NCBI GenBank assembly: GCA_020912385.1
Contig: CP087209.1
Location: 1,054,001-1,118,000, forward strand
Direction: 5' to 3'
DNA: 64,000 nt
From: Neofusicoccum parvum
Taxonomy: Eukaryota > Ascomycota > Dothideomycetes > Botryosphaeriales > Botryosphaeriaceae
In this document: piece after piece, positions 21,011 through 30,382 of the stretch
Numbering within the stretch: position 1 is the first letter of the stretch
Layout of the letters: every line of letters begins with the position of its first letter
Made by a program: the position numbers and the translations under genes
Notes under the pieces: generated by a model
Databases searched by the model: none
The model's input: only the letters and a program-made list of their open reading frames with translations
What the model was told of the DNA's origin: nothing

Positions 21011-21716
21011 GACTTGTAAGAAACGCTTGCCACATGTGTTTATAATATGTTTTACCCATCGTGACGTGGAAGGTTCGGTGTTTGTTGTTCAGATGAGCGT
21101 AAGTGGTTGCCGATGGTTTAGTCATGCGGGGCTTCCCCACTGACTTCTGCCCTGCAGCAGCAACGTCCAACTCCAATGCCATCGTCATCCCACCTACCTT
21201 AAAACTCTCATCCTGGGGGTGATGGGCTCTGCTTACAGACAACATGTGTCAATTCTTATGGTGATCCCGTCTCCCGCCATAGGGGCCTGCACCAAAGGAC
21301 GAGGTCGGTTCGGAAAGGTTTGCAACAAATTCACCCATGAGCAGTTGAGGAATTCATCCGGATGGATTAAAGATTTCTTTCACTGCAAATTACGTCTGGA
21401 CGAATGCTTCAACTGTCCATGTGTGAATCTGTTGCAATACTGCCCGAACCAACCTCGTACTTCTTCTTTGCACTGCATCCTCTTTCACAGCCGGCAGCAA
21501 CACATGCTGACGAGCTACCCGGGCTTCCATGTGGCCCGGCTGAACTCTCTTCTGACGCAAAAGAAATATCCATCACTCGGCTCAACTCCTTCCCCAGGGC
21601 GGTGAGCTAGCGGAGTATGGGAGGTCCAGACCGGCGGTATCCACTCGGCGCTGCGGAGAAGAGTCAGGCACACCCCACGAAGCGTGAGACCTCACAGCAA
21701 AAAAGACAAAAACGAA
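21011..21716. other. Spacer between the two tRNA-Trp genes
   Basis: No gene. Several short open frames have no family resemblance. The pol III terminator of copy 2 is at its right end. Confidence 0.5.
21708..21712 (-). terminator. Pol III T5 terminator of tRNA-Trp copy 2
   Basis: Five T on the minus strand a few bases after the discriminator. A second run of six T (21704-21699) backs it up. Confidence 0.75.
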
Positions 21717-21861
21717 TGAGGACGGTGCGATTTGAACGCACAGCCTTCAGGACATTCCAAGTTGGATCTGGAATCTGACGCTATGAGGGGAATTAGTACG
21801 TTGGATTTCTTTTCCTTGTCGAGTCATTGGGAACTTACCGCTACCGTTGCGCCACGCCCCC
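21717..21861 (-). tRNA. tRNA-Trp(CCA), copy 2, with a tRNA intron and a 58-bp spliceosomal-type insert in the D stem
   Basis: The acceptor stem GGGGGCG (21861-21855) pairs with CGTCCTC; discriminator A is at 21717. Pair 6-67 is C-G here and T-A in copy 1, so both stay paired. Anticodon CCA is at 21771-21769 and the ordinary intron is 21767-21753 (15 nt, containing TTGGAAT complementary to the anticodon arm). In addition, the D stem is split after ...GGTAGCG by the block 21838-21781. Removing it gives GCG+CGTCAG, exactly the GCGCGTCAG of copy 1. The A box (mostly upstream of the insert) and the B box (GTTCAAATC) are intact and a T-run terminator follows. It may be a functional gene with two kinds of intron, or a recently interrupted copy; the sequence alone cannot decide. 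Confidence 0.9.
21781..21838 (-). other. 58-bp GT-AG intron-like insert inside tRNA-Trp
   Basis: It begins GTAAGT, a perfect fungal 5' splice site. It has TACTAAT 12 nt before the end as a branch-like site, followed by a pyrimidine stretch, and it ends CATAG. Length and signals match the mRNA introns elsewhere in this window. The position (D stem, between nt 24 and 25) is not where the eukaryotic tRNA splicing endonuclease cuts. Confidence 0.85.
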
Positions 21862-22456
21862 ATTTGTGGCGGTGAAAATGGCCCGGGTCAAAATTGTACT
21901 TTGTGTCAATCAGTTCCGGGTAGAATCTTGTGTGATCTTGGCCTCCTCAACATGAAGGGTTCAACACCTTCTGCATGGCTGGTGAGGGCATCAGCAAGCA
22001 GAGCTCTCGTGCAGATGGGCCGAGCGTTCGTGTGCTCGCTTCCGTCAGCCGTCCTCCTTTTTAGCCGAATATGAAACTCGCCGCAGTTCTGCCATCGACA
22101 AGGAAACCAGAGCATCAGACTGCCAAGAATCGAACAACAACTCCATCATTTTTGTAGCATCTCTTGTTACCGGCATCTGGAATCCAGCCATGAAGGCGAG
22201 GATGTGATCTGAGGTCCTGAAGACAGCTGAAGGGCGCGTCGAAAACTGGCCTCGAGTGAAAAAACCATAGCGTCGGGTACGACAAAGGCGACGCGTGGAA
22301 GAAATTCTTTGTGGAGCCTCAATTATTATTGGTATAATGCTTGAGGGCTATACAGAATGAAAAGGGGTATTCCAGAGACTTGGTGATGGGAATTCTGCTT
22401 CAGGAGTCCAACGGTTGCCGCTTGAATATTGAAAAACAGAAGCAGGCGGCATGTGG
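21862..22456. other. Intergenic DNA right of tRNA-Trp copy 2
   Basis: Contains the upstream flank of the tRNA gene and the 3' flank of the next minus-strand gene. Nothing else is seen. Confidence 0.5.
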
Positions 22457-23392
22457 CTAATGCTTGTCTTTGTTTTCTTTTCCATGTCCATAGAGCTTTG
22501 AACTCACAGAACCACGGCCCTCTCTTCTGAGCTCCTCGAATAACCGGGGGTGCCATTGGTTGCCGCGCTCGAAGTACAGTGTATATTTGGCAAAGTCATC
22601 GGCAAAATCCACGCTAAGGCGGTCCAAATCACCTGTTCTGTATTTTTCTGGTCCATAAGGACCGAAATCAACAACAGGCATTTCTTCCGGCGTTTCGCCA
22701 TGGTTGAGAGACAAGTTGTCTGCATGGAAGGACGCGGTGTAGTCAAAGGCCTGGTAGCTGGGGCCTGACTCGGCAACCACTCGTTCCCACGCATCAGCAT
22801 CTCTGCCATACGTCCGCGCTCGTTGCAGGATCCGTGTTAAGACCGGGTCCCCGATTTCGGTGGATGAGTAGTCCGGGAGGATCCAGGCACCAAGGTCGAC
22901 AGGCTGAACATGGATGGCAATGGAGCCTAAAATCGTCACCGGAGTTCGCTGGTTGTCATCGAAAGGCGTTAGATGAGGGAGGGGCAATGCAAGTGTGTCC
23001 GCCAGGGACAGAAACACACCGCCAACGTAAGGACTCGAGTCCAGGGCACCAAGAACGTGTGAGAGCTTGGAATGGCAGCGAGTATCATAGGGCTTGGAAT
23101 TCCAATCCCATTTTGGCCAGTCAGGAAATTCGAGTTGGACATTGCGGCATCCAGCGAGCACTTGTGGTTCAGCTATTGAGCGCGCTGCTTCATCAACGCT
23201 GAGAGAAACTGTGGCACTGATTGCCGCGTAGGAGCGAAGTTGCGTATGTGGAGTGGATTTCCATCGCAATGGTATTGTTTGAGCGTTTCGCGCAGCGGCC
23301 GGCCGCTTCGGCGCGAGGCGGAGTGTGCTAAGAGGTCTAGTCGGGAAGTATTGCAACAGATGCATACCCTCGTGGATAGCTGACGCATTCAT
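22457..23392 (-). CDS. Unrecognised protein with a probable mitochondrial presequence (311 aa)
   Basis: I do not recognise this protein. The frame is open back to 23554, but the start MNASAIHEG at 23392 (or the ATG at 23365) puts an Arg/Ala/Ser-rich, acid-poor stretch at the N terminus (RLAPKRPAAARN, LRWKSTPHTQLRSYAA), as expected of a matrix-targeting presequence. The remainder is acidic and globular-looking, with PDWPKWDWNSKPYD, several DP/GP turns, and a Tyr/Phe-rich C-terminal part (DFADDFAKYTLYFERGNQWHPRLFEELRREG). No transmembrane segment or known catalytic motif is visible. Long uninterrupted frame and codon use support a real gene. Confidence 0.65.
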   Translation of the reverse strand: MNASAIHEGMHLLQYFPTRPLSTLRLAPKRPAAARNAQTIPLRWKSTPHTQLRSYAAISATVSLSVDEAARSIAEPQVLAGCRNVQLEFPDWPKWDWNSKPYDTRCHSKLSHVLGALDSSPYVGGVFLSLADTLALPLPHLTPFDDNQRTPVTILGSIAIHVQPVDLGAWILPDYSSTEIGDPVLTRILQRARTYGRDADAWERVVAESGPSYQAFDYTASFHADNLSLNHGETPEEMPVVDFGPYGPEKYRTGDLDRLSVDFADDFAKYTLYFERGNQWHPRLFEELRREGRGSVSSKLYGHGKENKDKH

Positions 23393-24212
23393 CCTGGTGG
23401 CTTTGGCACTTATTTGAATACACATTCTCGTCTGGACGAATGCTTCAGTCCGATGGCGGATCCCTTGTGTGGGGACGCCCGCCGACGCTCTTCTCAACAC
23501 TTGCCGTGCACTTGGCAGGCTCCCGGGTGCAGGCTTCATTGTAGGCAGTGTCAACGTGAGCAGGCTCCAGGATCTGGTGCAGGCAGCTGCTCACGACGTC
23601 ATTGGCATGCTGGTCGGTCGGAGGGTTGCAGTCAAGCGAGGGGCCTCGGATGACACCGATGGCGGTGGCGGCGGGTGTCGCAGAAAGACGGTGGCGGTGC
23701 GGCGCGGTGTTCATGTCCGTAGCAGGCAGCAGCCTGTTGCTCCGACCCACACCCGCGCTAGTTGGCGATCGTCGCAGGGACCAGACGAGCCTTCCGCGCG
23801 ATGTGTCAGCCTTCCGCCTGCTCGCGCCCCAGCAATCGCCCGGGGTTGCTTCCGATGACTGCAGGACGGAAGCAACCACATGAGCCTTATGCGTGACGAG
23901 CAACAAGCAACAAGCAACGGAGAGCAGGCTCCAGGCAATTGCGGGGAAGGCGCGAATCGGCCCTAGTTGCGCAGGGGCCATTGGCGCACGCGAATCCTTC
24001 CATGGTGTCCGCCGTGCTTTGTCGCCGCGCCTGCGGTGTTTCTGCGGTGTTCGTTCTTCGCAAACCGGTCGTGACTTCCTCCTCCTATAAGGCTGGCCGT
24101 TCCTGCTTCTTGTCCCTGCATCCCATCCCGCCTTCATCTCTTCTTCCCTGTCTCCATCCAACCCTTCCAGGTAAACAGCCGCATCTCACCAAGCTAGCCC
24201 CTGCCCGTTAAC
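23393..24212. other. Bidirectional region upstream of rvt
   Basis: About 820 bp. CTATAAGG at 24084-24091 lies about 125 bp before the rvt ATG and could be a TATA element. A CTTC/CATC-rich tract follows. Overlapping open frames on both strands show no family resemblance. Confidence 0.5.
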
Positions 24213-27047
24213 ATGGCTTCCAGAGGCACCTTCCGGGGAGGAGCTAGCTCCAGAGGTCGAGGCCAGCTCAGGGGCAGAGGCAGAGGCAGAGGCATCTTCC
24301 CACCTCCCTTCCCACCGGCACCTCCCACACGCTCCCTCTCCGGTGTCGCCAAACCCGCCAGAATGTCCGGCGGAGCCGTCACCTCCACCTTGCGTCATGT
24401 CACTGACCGCAAGCTCACGAAGCTGGCCGAGCATCAGCAGGCATTCGAGCTCCAGAAAGCCGCCATGCTTGACGCCTGCGGCAAGGAATCCAACGACGCC
24501 GAAAAGGTCCGTATCTTGATGAACGGCTTCAAGGAGCATGCCATCAAGTACAACCAAGGCGAATCGATGGTGAAGAACATCGAGATGTTCCTTGATCAGG
24601 CCCGTCACGACCCGTCTGTATCGGCAAGTCTGCTTGGGGAATGGCGCGCCTGGCTGGAGCAAAATCTCGACATGCACACCGACAAGTACGACTATGCCGA
24701 CCTCTTCGGAAGGCTGGTTACCGAGTGGATTGAGAATCCGAGCGACGCCATGAAGGAGCTGAACGCCCATAGTGGGGCGCCTCAGGAAGATCTGCCTGGT
24801 GCCCGCCCGGGCTCTCCAGACTCTGACGTGGACTCTTTCGACATGATCGGACGTAAAGAGATGCACGAGCAGCGCAAGACGCTGGAAGATTGGATTTTCA
24901 AGGAACCCCAGATTGATACTTCCGCCATCAAGAACTACCTCGACGACCTTTTCGTTCCACACAAGAAGGCCAAATTGTCGCAGAAGACCCCCCTGGAGCA
25001 ACTGCGCCACGGCATTGGAGAATGGACGGGAGAAATCAACGTGGACGAGGACGCCATCTGCCACGCAATTCAAGGAATCCTGAGAGCCGACCTCTTCACC
25101 GGTCCCAAACGAGAGCAGCTCGTGGACCTCAAGTCGCGTCCTGAGGTGATCAAGGAGATGGTTGATGTGTTGCGGATGGACCTTGACTCTTTGAGAAGCT
25201 GGGAGTGGCCTGGCCCGGTCTCAGTCCTGCTGCGCCGTCAGCTGAATGGCAAGTACCGGGCGTACATGGACGAAGAGGTCCACACGGCAATTTTAGTCCA
25301 TGTTGTCGGTGCCAACATAGCCGTCATGTTGAAGAATGCCTTCACGGCACACTTCCATTCCGGTGCCTGGACCCAAGCTCCTTATCGCTCCATGACATGG
25401 TTGGATAGGCGGCGTCGGCACTACTTCCTGGGCAAAGCCAACATTCAGACCTCCGGTGGCTGTCCCTCCGTTCGCGACACTCGGCGTGAGACCTTCATGG
25501 ATGACTGGTTCATGACTCAAATGCCATCGACGATACAGGAAGGTAATCGTGACTACAATGATGACGGCACGAATTTCGACCAGACCAAGAGCCCGCTCGA
25601 GATCAAGCAATCGCTACTGCGTATGGCCACCACCGAGATGCTTGTCAACACGAAGCTGTATGGCGAGTTCACAATCTTGGCTAGCGACTTCAAATGGTTT
25701 GGGCCTTCGATACCGCACGCAACCATGCTCACCGTACTTGAGTACTTCAACCTCCAGACGCATTGGCTGGATTTCATCAAGAAGTTCTTAAATGCTCCTT
25801 TGGTTTTCACTCAAGATGGTCCCGACGCCGAGACCAGGGTCCGCAGGAACGGCATTCCCATGGGCCACGTATTGTCAGATGCTTTGGGCGAGGCCGTGTT
25901 GTTCTGCCTCGACTTCGCTGTCAACCGCAAGACCGATGGTGCTGTGCTGTATCGCTTCCACGATGACCTGTGGTTCTGGGGCCAGGAGAGCACCTGTGTG
26001 AAGGCATGGCAGACTCTCCAGGAATTCTCGGAGGTGATGGGACTCCATCTTAACGAGGAAAAGACGGCCGCAGCCAAGGTGGTGAGCCCAGAGAAGCAGG
26101 CGCTGGCCCCGCTCCACAAGGACTTGCCGAAGGGCGAGATCCGTTGGGGCTTCTTGAAGTTGGATGCCAAACAGGGCCGGTGGGTCATCGACCAACAGAA
26201 TGTGGACGAACACATTCTGGAGTTGAAGCGCCAACTGGCAGCGTGTCGTAGTGTCTTTGCGTGGGTTCAGGCATGGAACAGTTACGTTGCGCGCTTCTTC
26301 ACAACCAACTTTGGACAGCCGGCATGGTGCTTGGGTCTTCAACATCTAAACTTGTGCATCGAGACGTTCGAACGCATTCAGCGCTCCCTCTTCGCTGAGT
26401 CGGGTGCTGCCAACGTCGCCCAGCACCTACGTAGCGTCATCACCGAGCGCTTCGCTGGCGCCAATGCCATCAGCTGTGGCCGGCCTATCCCGGACGCCTT
26501 CTTCTACTTCCCGGTAGAGCTCGGTGGCCTCGGTCTGCTAAACCCGTTCATCCAGCTGTGCGCCATGCGCAAGGACTCCCACGAGGATCCGGCCGAAGAT
26601 CTGGAAGTTGCACTCCTCCGCCAGGGAGAGGCCTACGAGGAGGCTAAGGAGCGTTTCGAGGCCGGTGAAGTACCAGTCGACCAGGCGATGCCCGTATTCT
26701 CGAAGGAGCCATTCATGGACCTCGATGAGTACACGCGCTTCAGCGAGCAGACGTCGGACTCGCTCGCCACCATTTATCAGCAGCTCCTGTGTCCGACGGA
26801 AGAAGCCCACGTGGACATGCCCATCAGCGTCGAGCATGCCATGAACCAGCTGCCCAGAGACAAGTGCAACACTCCTGGCTTCAGCAACTCCTGGTACGAC
26901 CTGAAGCCGTACTGGAAGTGGATCATCGCCCTGTACTATGGCGAGACGGATAAGCGGTTCGGCGGCCTGGCTATCTGCGAGAAGGGACTTCTGCCGTTGG
27001 GTTTGATCAGCATCCTGCGCAGTGAGAAGGTCAGGTGGCAGGGTTGA
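24213..27047 (+). CDS. rvt: RVT, cellular (non-mobile) reverse-transcriptase-related protein
   Basis: A single exon of 944 aa. After an RGG-type basic N terminus (RGRGQLRGRGRGRG, residues about 14-27) and a helical region, the RT core appears. Motif A is ILASDFKWFGPSIPHA (catalytic Asp about 492), motif B GIPMGHVLSDALGEAV (from about 547), and motif C YRFHDDLWFWG with the Asp pair at about 582-583. Motif D is MGLHLNEEKT. This matches the rvt class of domesticated, usually single-copy RT genes described in fungi and other eukaryotes, which are not part of retroelements. No endonuclease, integrase, gag, RNase H, LTR, poly-A tail or target-site duplication is seen. Known fungal members polymerise nucleotides in vitro; the cellular role is unresolved. 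All catalytic residues are present and the frame is intact, so it is under selection rather than a relic. Confidence 0.88.
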   Translation: MASRGTFRGGASSRGRGQLRGRGRGRGIFPPPFPPAPPTRSLSGVAKPARMSGGAVTSTLRHVTDRKLTKLAEHQQAFELQKAAMLDACGKESNDAEKVRILMNGFKEHAIKYNQGESMVKNIEMFLDQARHDPSVSASLLGEWRAWLEQNLDMHTDKYDYADLFGRLVTEWIENPSDAMKELNAHSGAPQEDLPGARPGSPDSDVDSFDMIGRKEMHEQRKTLEDWIFKEPQIDTSAIKNYLDDLFVPHKKAKLSQKTPLEQLRHGIGEWTGEINVDEDAICHAIQGILRADLFTGPKREQLVDLKSRPEVIKEMVDVLRMDLDSLRSWEWPGPVSVLLRRQLNGKYRAYMDEEVHTAILVHVVGANIAVMLKNAFTAHFHSGAWTQAPYRSMTWLDRRRRHYFLGKANIQTSGGCPSVRDTRRETFMDDWFMTQMPSTIQEGNRDYNDDGTNFDQTKSPLEIKQSLLRMATTEMLVNTKLYGEFTILASDFKWFGPSIPHATMLTVLEYFNLQTHWLDFIKKFLNAPLVFTQDGPDAETRVRRNGIPMGHVLSDALGEAVLFCLDFAVNRKTDGAVLYRFHDDLWFWGQESTCVKAWQTLQEFSEVMGLHLNEEKTAAAKVVSPEKQALAPLHKDLPKGEIRWGFLKLDAKQGRWVIDQQNVDEHILELKRQLAACRSVFAWVQAWNSYVARFFTTNFGQPAWCLGLQHLNLCIETFERIQRSLFAESGAANVAQHLRSVITERFAGANAISCGRPIPDAFFYFPVELGGLGLLNPFIQLCAMRKDSHEDPAEDLEVALLRQGEAYEEAKERFEAGEVPVDQAMPVFSKEPFMDLDEYTRFSEQTSDSLATIYQQLLCPTEEAHVDMPISVEHAMNQLPRDKCNTPGFSNSWYDLKPYWKWIIALYYGETDKRFGGLAICEKGLLPLGLISILRSEKVRWQG

Positions 27048-28769
27048 AGTGATGGGTGAGATAAAAGTGCAGGGGACCGATGGGGTAAAGACAGAAGGTG
27101 TGATGAGCATGATTATGGCGTTTTTCTTTTCTTTTTTCCTTTTTTGGACATGCATTGAGATACCACAACTACCGAGCAAGAAGAAACATTGGGATGGTTT
27201 GGGGACTCCCAAAGATGGAGAAGGGAAGGATTTGGAATTGAGATTGGAAAGGGAGCAATATCCGGGGAGAGGGAAGGGGAACGAAACAGGACTGTGAAAA
27301 AGTATGTACCATAGCAAATGCCTACTCACTGTATGGTAGCAAAGCAGAACAACAAGACAAGAAACGAAACAGGAACATCACTCACTGCTTGCTACGGCAA
27401 AAGCAGGAAAAGAAGAATAAGAAACATTTCAACTCAACACACACCCTACCATGTCCGCGACACTTGTGTGGGTAGTTGAAGCATTTATCTGTATGGTCTC
27501 GGTAATTGAATTTAAGTATTCTTGTAATAGGATAAATGTCCAATTGTTTGTTAGTGAGTTAAAATCTTGTTTTTTTTTTTTGCGACTCAGCGTAGAAGTC
27601 TCCATAGAGTATTTCCTTTCTTCTCTTACTAAAAAGAATAGCTCGTATCCGCATGCTCTACCGTGGGCAACGAAACTCATGAAGAATTAACGTGATAAGT
27701 GTTTCTCACTATACCGCGAGACGAATATTGAAAAGACGCCAAGCCTTTTAAAAAAGAAAAAACACCTGTCCGTGGCAGTCAAGCAAAAAGTCCGAAGGCT
27801 GGCGCAAGCGAGAAATAAAGAGCAGAGGATTGCAAGAGAAGCATACTGCGGATTACAGTATGGACTTAATCCGTTATCTCCCAGCCACGACCACCGTTAC
27901 CCCGTCGACGGGGTCGTTTGACATGGTCTCAGAAAAACGCGTGTCAAGGTCCCTGCTCAAAAGAAAAACCAGGTGGCGGGTTATCTTGTGGGCGGATCAG
28001 GGTTCACGAGTTAAAATTCACTTCAAGTCTTCGTTTTATGTGAGTGGGGCGCATCAAGGGAACAAACCAGCCACTCCTCTTTTTCATGCATCGATCGCTT
28101 TGGGGCGATTCTGGCCAAGCCCGTGCGCCGAACCCTCCGTGATCCGCGACCCGCGGTCCCGCAGCCCGCTGCACTTCGTATTCGCGCAAAGTGGAAGAAA
28201 AAAGCTTGTCTTCACTACTCATGTTCCTTACCTCAACTCTCTCTTATTGTACCTCGCTTCTGCACGCCGCAAATTTTGGCTCGCTCGGACATCGTCGACG
28301 CCGTGCAACATGGGCACCAGAGCACAGCATCGTTGTCATCCTCGGTACGCTCATGCAGGCGGCCGGTGACCCGGCGGAGATCGCGCGGGAATTACTGCAC
28401 ACCGTGCTGCTTGCGGAACCCAAAAATTCAAATTCAGGTTGACAAGAGAAGTCTTCGGTAGTGCGAATTCCCATTGAATGGGTTGTGTTACATTAGATTC
28501 TATCTTGTGGATGCATACATCGGATGTTGGATGACATGAAGATGTAGACAGGAAGGGTCAATTAGGACCCATGTCGTTGTACACGTCGAACGTTGGATTA
28601 CATGAAGGTGTAGAGAGAAAGAGACAACAGATACAAGTGGTGAGTGGTGCAATCTTGCTGAAGCATGAAAAAGAAGTTGTTGACAAGAACAAAACATGAT
28701 TCTCAGTCAATCAAAGGATGTTCCTCCATGATCCCACGTGTTCCGTCGATCCTTGAAAAGAACGACCAA
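27048..28769. other. AT-rich intergenic region, convergent between rvt and the GPI-type gene
   Basis: Long A/T tracts (a T run near 27571-27582), no coding signal on either strand, and the short diverged repeat listed separately. Confidence 0.55.
28526..28614 (+). repeat. Two diverged copies of a ~23-bp direct repeat, period 66 bp
   Basis: Copies at 28526-28548 and 28592-28614 share GTTGGAT.ACATGAA.GTGTAGA-like sequence with two or three differences. Similarity extends weakly to the left (ACATCGGA / ACGTCGAA). Confidence 0.6.
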
Positions 28770-30382
28770 TTAGAAAAGGGCTACCATGGCAGCAAGGATA
28801 AAGGTTGCAGCAGGTGCTCCAGCCTTCAGATTGATGCCGACTCCCTCGAAGACAGGCTGCGCCGTCGGAGTAAGAATTATGCTGCTGATGTTGCCGTTTG
28901 CAAGCGTGGTGATGCTCGTGGTGGGCGTGAGGGTCGTACCGATGGTAGCTCCCAAAGCTGAAGTGATGTTAGGAGGTCCCATAACACTCGAGATCGAGTA
29001 ACCGATGGGTGAGATGATAGGCGGAATTGGCGACAATGTCGTATCGGTGGTCACCGGCAGCGCCGCAGTGCTGTCTCCGGTGATGGTAGGAAGAAACGGA
29101 GCGTTGGACGTCGGGGTGCTCACGGAAACCACAATGACTGGCGTGAAGGAGATCACTACGGTTGTGGTCGAGTCGTTGGTTGCCGGAAGAGCTGACGATA
29201 CCGTCGCGGGAAGACCTGTGGTGGCAGGAAGGCCAGTTGTGACAGGAAGGCCAGTTGTGACAGGAAGCCCGGTTGTGATAGGGAGGCCAGTGGTGACAGG
29301 CAGACCAGTGGTAGTGTCCGAGTTCGCAGGTTTGGAAGAGCTGAGGCTTGATGGAAAGAAGCCTGATGGCCACGAGGTCGAGTCAACCACCAGCGTGCTC
29401 GAGCTCAAATGCGAGGAAGGCGTGAAGCCCGACGGGGAGGAGGTCAACTCCGGAAGTTCCGAGCTGAAGGGATAAGAGGGGAAGAAGGGCAACAGGGTCG
29501 TGTCGGTCGACATTGGGAGTATTGAGAATTGAGGAGTGGAAGTAACAGGGTAGGTTGACACCAGCGTCGGGTAGTAGGAGGTGGTGAAGCCTGATGGGTA
29601 CGAGACTGACCCCGGAAGAGTCAACGTGGCAGTGGCCAGCGTCGAAGGCCCTCCAAGAGTGATAGTGTTCGAGTGTGTCGAAACGATGGTTGGAGGCCAG
29701 ACGAACGATGTGTAAGCCGGAGGCCAGAACAGCGAAATCGAGAAGCCAGTGTTTGTGGTGTACAAGGTTTCCGAAGATGTGCCCGCAATCGGCGAGGTGG
29801 GAGAAGGCGGCAAGAAGGTAATCGTCGAAGACGACGAGGTTCCGTAAGTCTCCCAGGGGAGTGCCGTCGTGCTGGGTACCGTGAAGTCTGGCACAGAAGG
29901 GATAGAGATTGGGGAGATTGTAGGGTACCAGGGCGTCGTGACCTCGCTGGTGCGTGAGGATGTCAGAGTCACCGGGCACACGGTGGTTGAGACCGGGTAG
30001 AAGGACGTGACGACAGAGTTGGACCGAGTTGGGCAGTTCGAGACAGTGCTCGGGCAGCTCGTGACGGTAACTTCGTAGGTTGCGAAGACGGTGGAAACGG
30101 TGATAGCCGGGATGACATCGACAAAGACGATGCTGGTCGTGTACTCATCTGCGGCAACGACGCTCGGTCAGCTTGATGTGAAAGGTAGGAACTTCCTGGG
30201 GAGCAACTCACACTGACGGCCAGCAAGAGCCTTTCCGCCGGGCAAGATAGCTAGGGTTCAGTGAGCATCGGAGAAGACATTGCTGGAAGAATGAACTGAT
30301 GGGTCTCACGGTTTCCATGCTTGATGGCGAGAGTTGCAGACACGAGAGCGGCCATAGCCACGACAAGATTCAGGAGCTGCAT
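28770..30382 (-). CDS. Secreted Ser/Thr-rich GPI-anchored wall protein
   Basis: Exon 1 30382-30310, intron 30309-30251 (59 nt), exon 2 30250-30212, intron 30211-30149 (63 nt), exon 3 30148-28770; 496 aa. The signal peptide is [19 protein letters not shown]. The mature start ([11 protein letters not shown], then [10 protein letters not shown]) leads into [13 protein letters not shown] and TTVCPVTLT, a cluster of four Cys residues. Beyond that nearly everything is Ser/Thr/Pro/Val, so heavy O-glycosylation is expected. A hexapeptide TGLPVT array lies in the middle (DNA repeat 29209-29316). The C terminus ([19 protein letters not shown]) fits a GPI-attachment signal. It is probably a cell-wall or adhesin-like protein; no lectin or enzyme domain is seen. 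Both introns keep the frame. Confidence 0.85.
29209..29316 (-). repeat. Coding minisatellite, six 18-bp units
   Basis: Six tandem 18-bp units encode TGLP(V/I/A)T. Units two and three are identical and the others differ by one to four bases, so the array can change length by slippage. Confidence 0.85.

Noticed and set aside
24213..27047. Reading the reverse transcriptase as a retrotransposon
   Set aside because: No LTR, endonuclease, integrase, RNase H, tail or target duplication is visible, the frame is intact, and the motifs fit the cellular rvt class.
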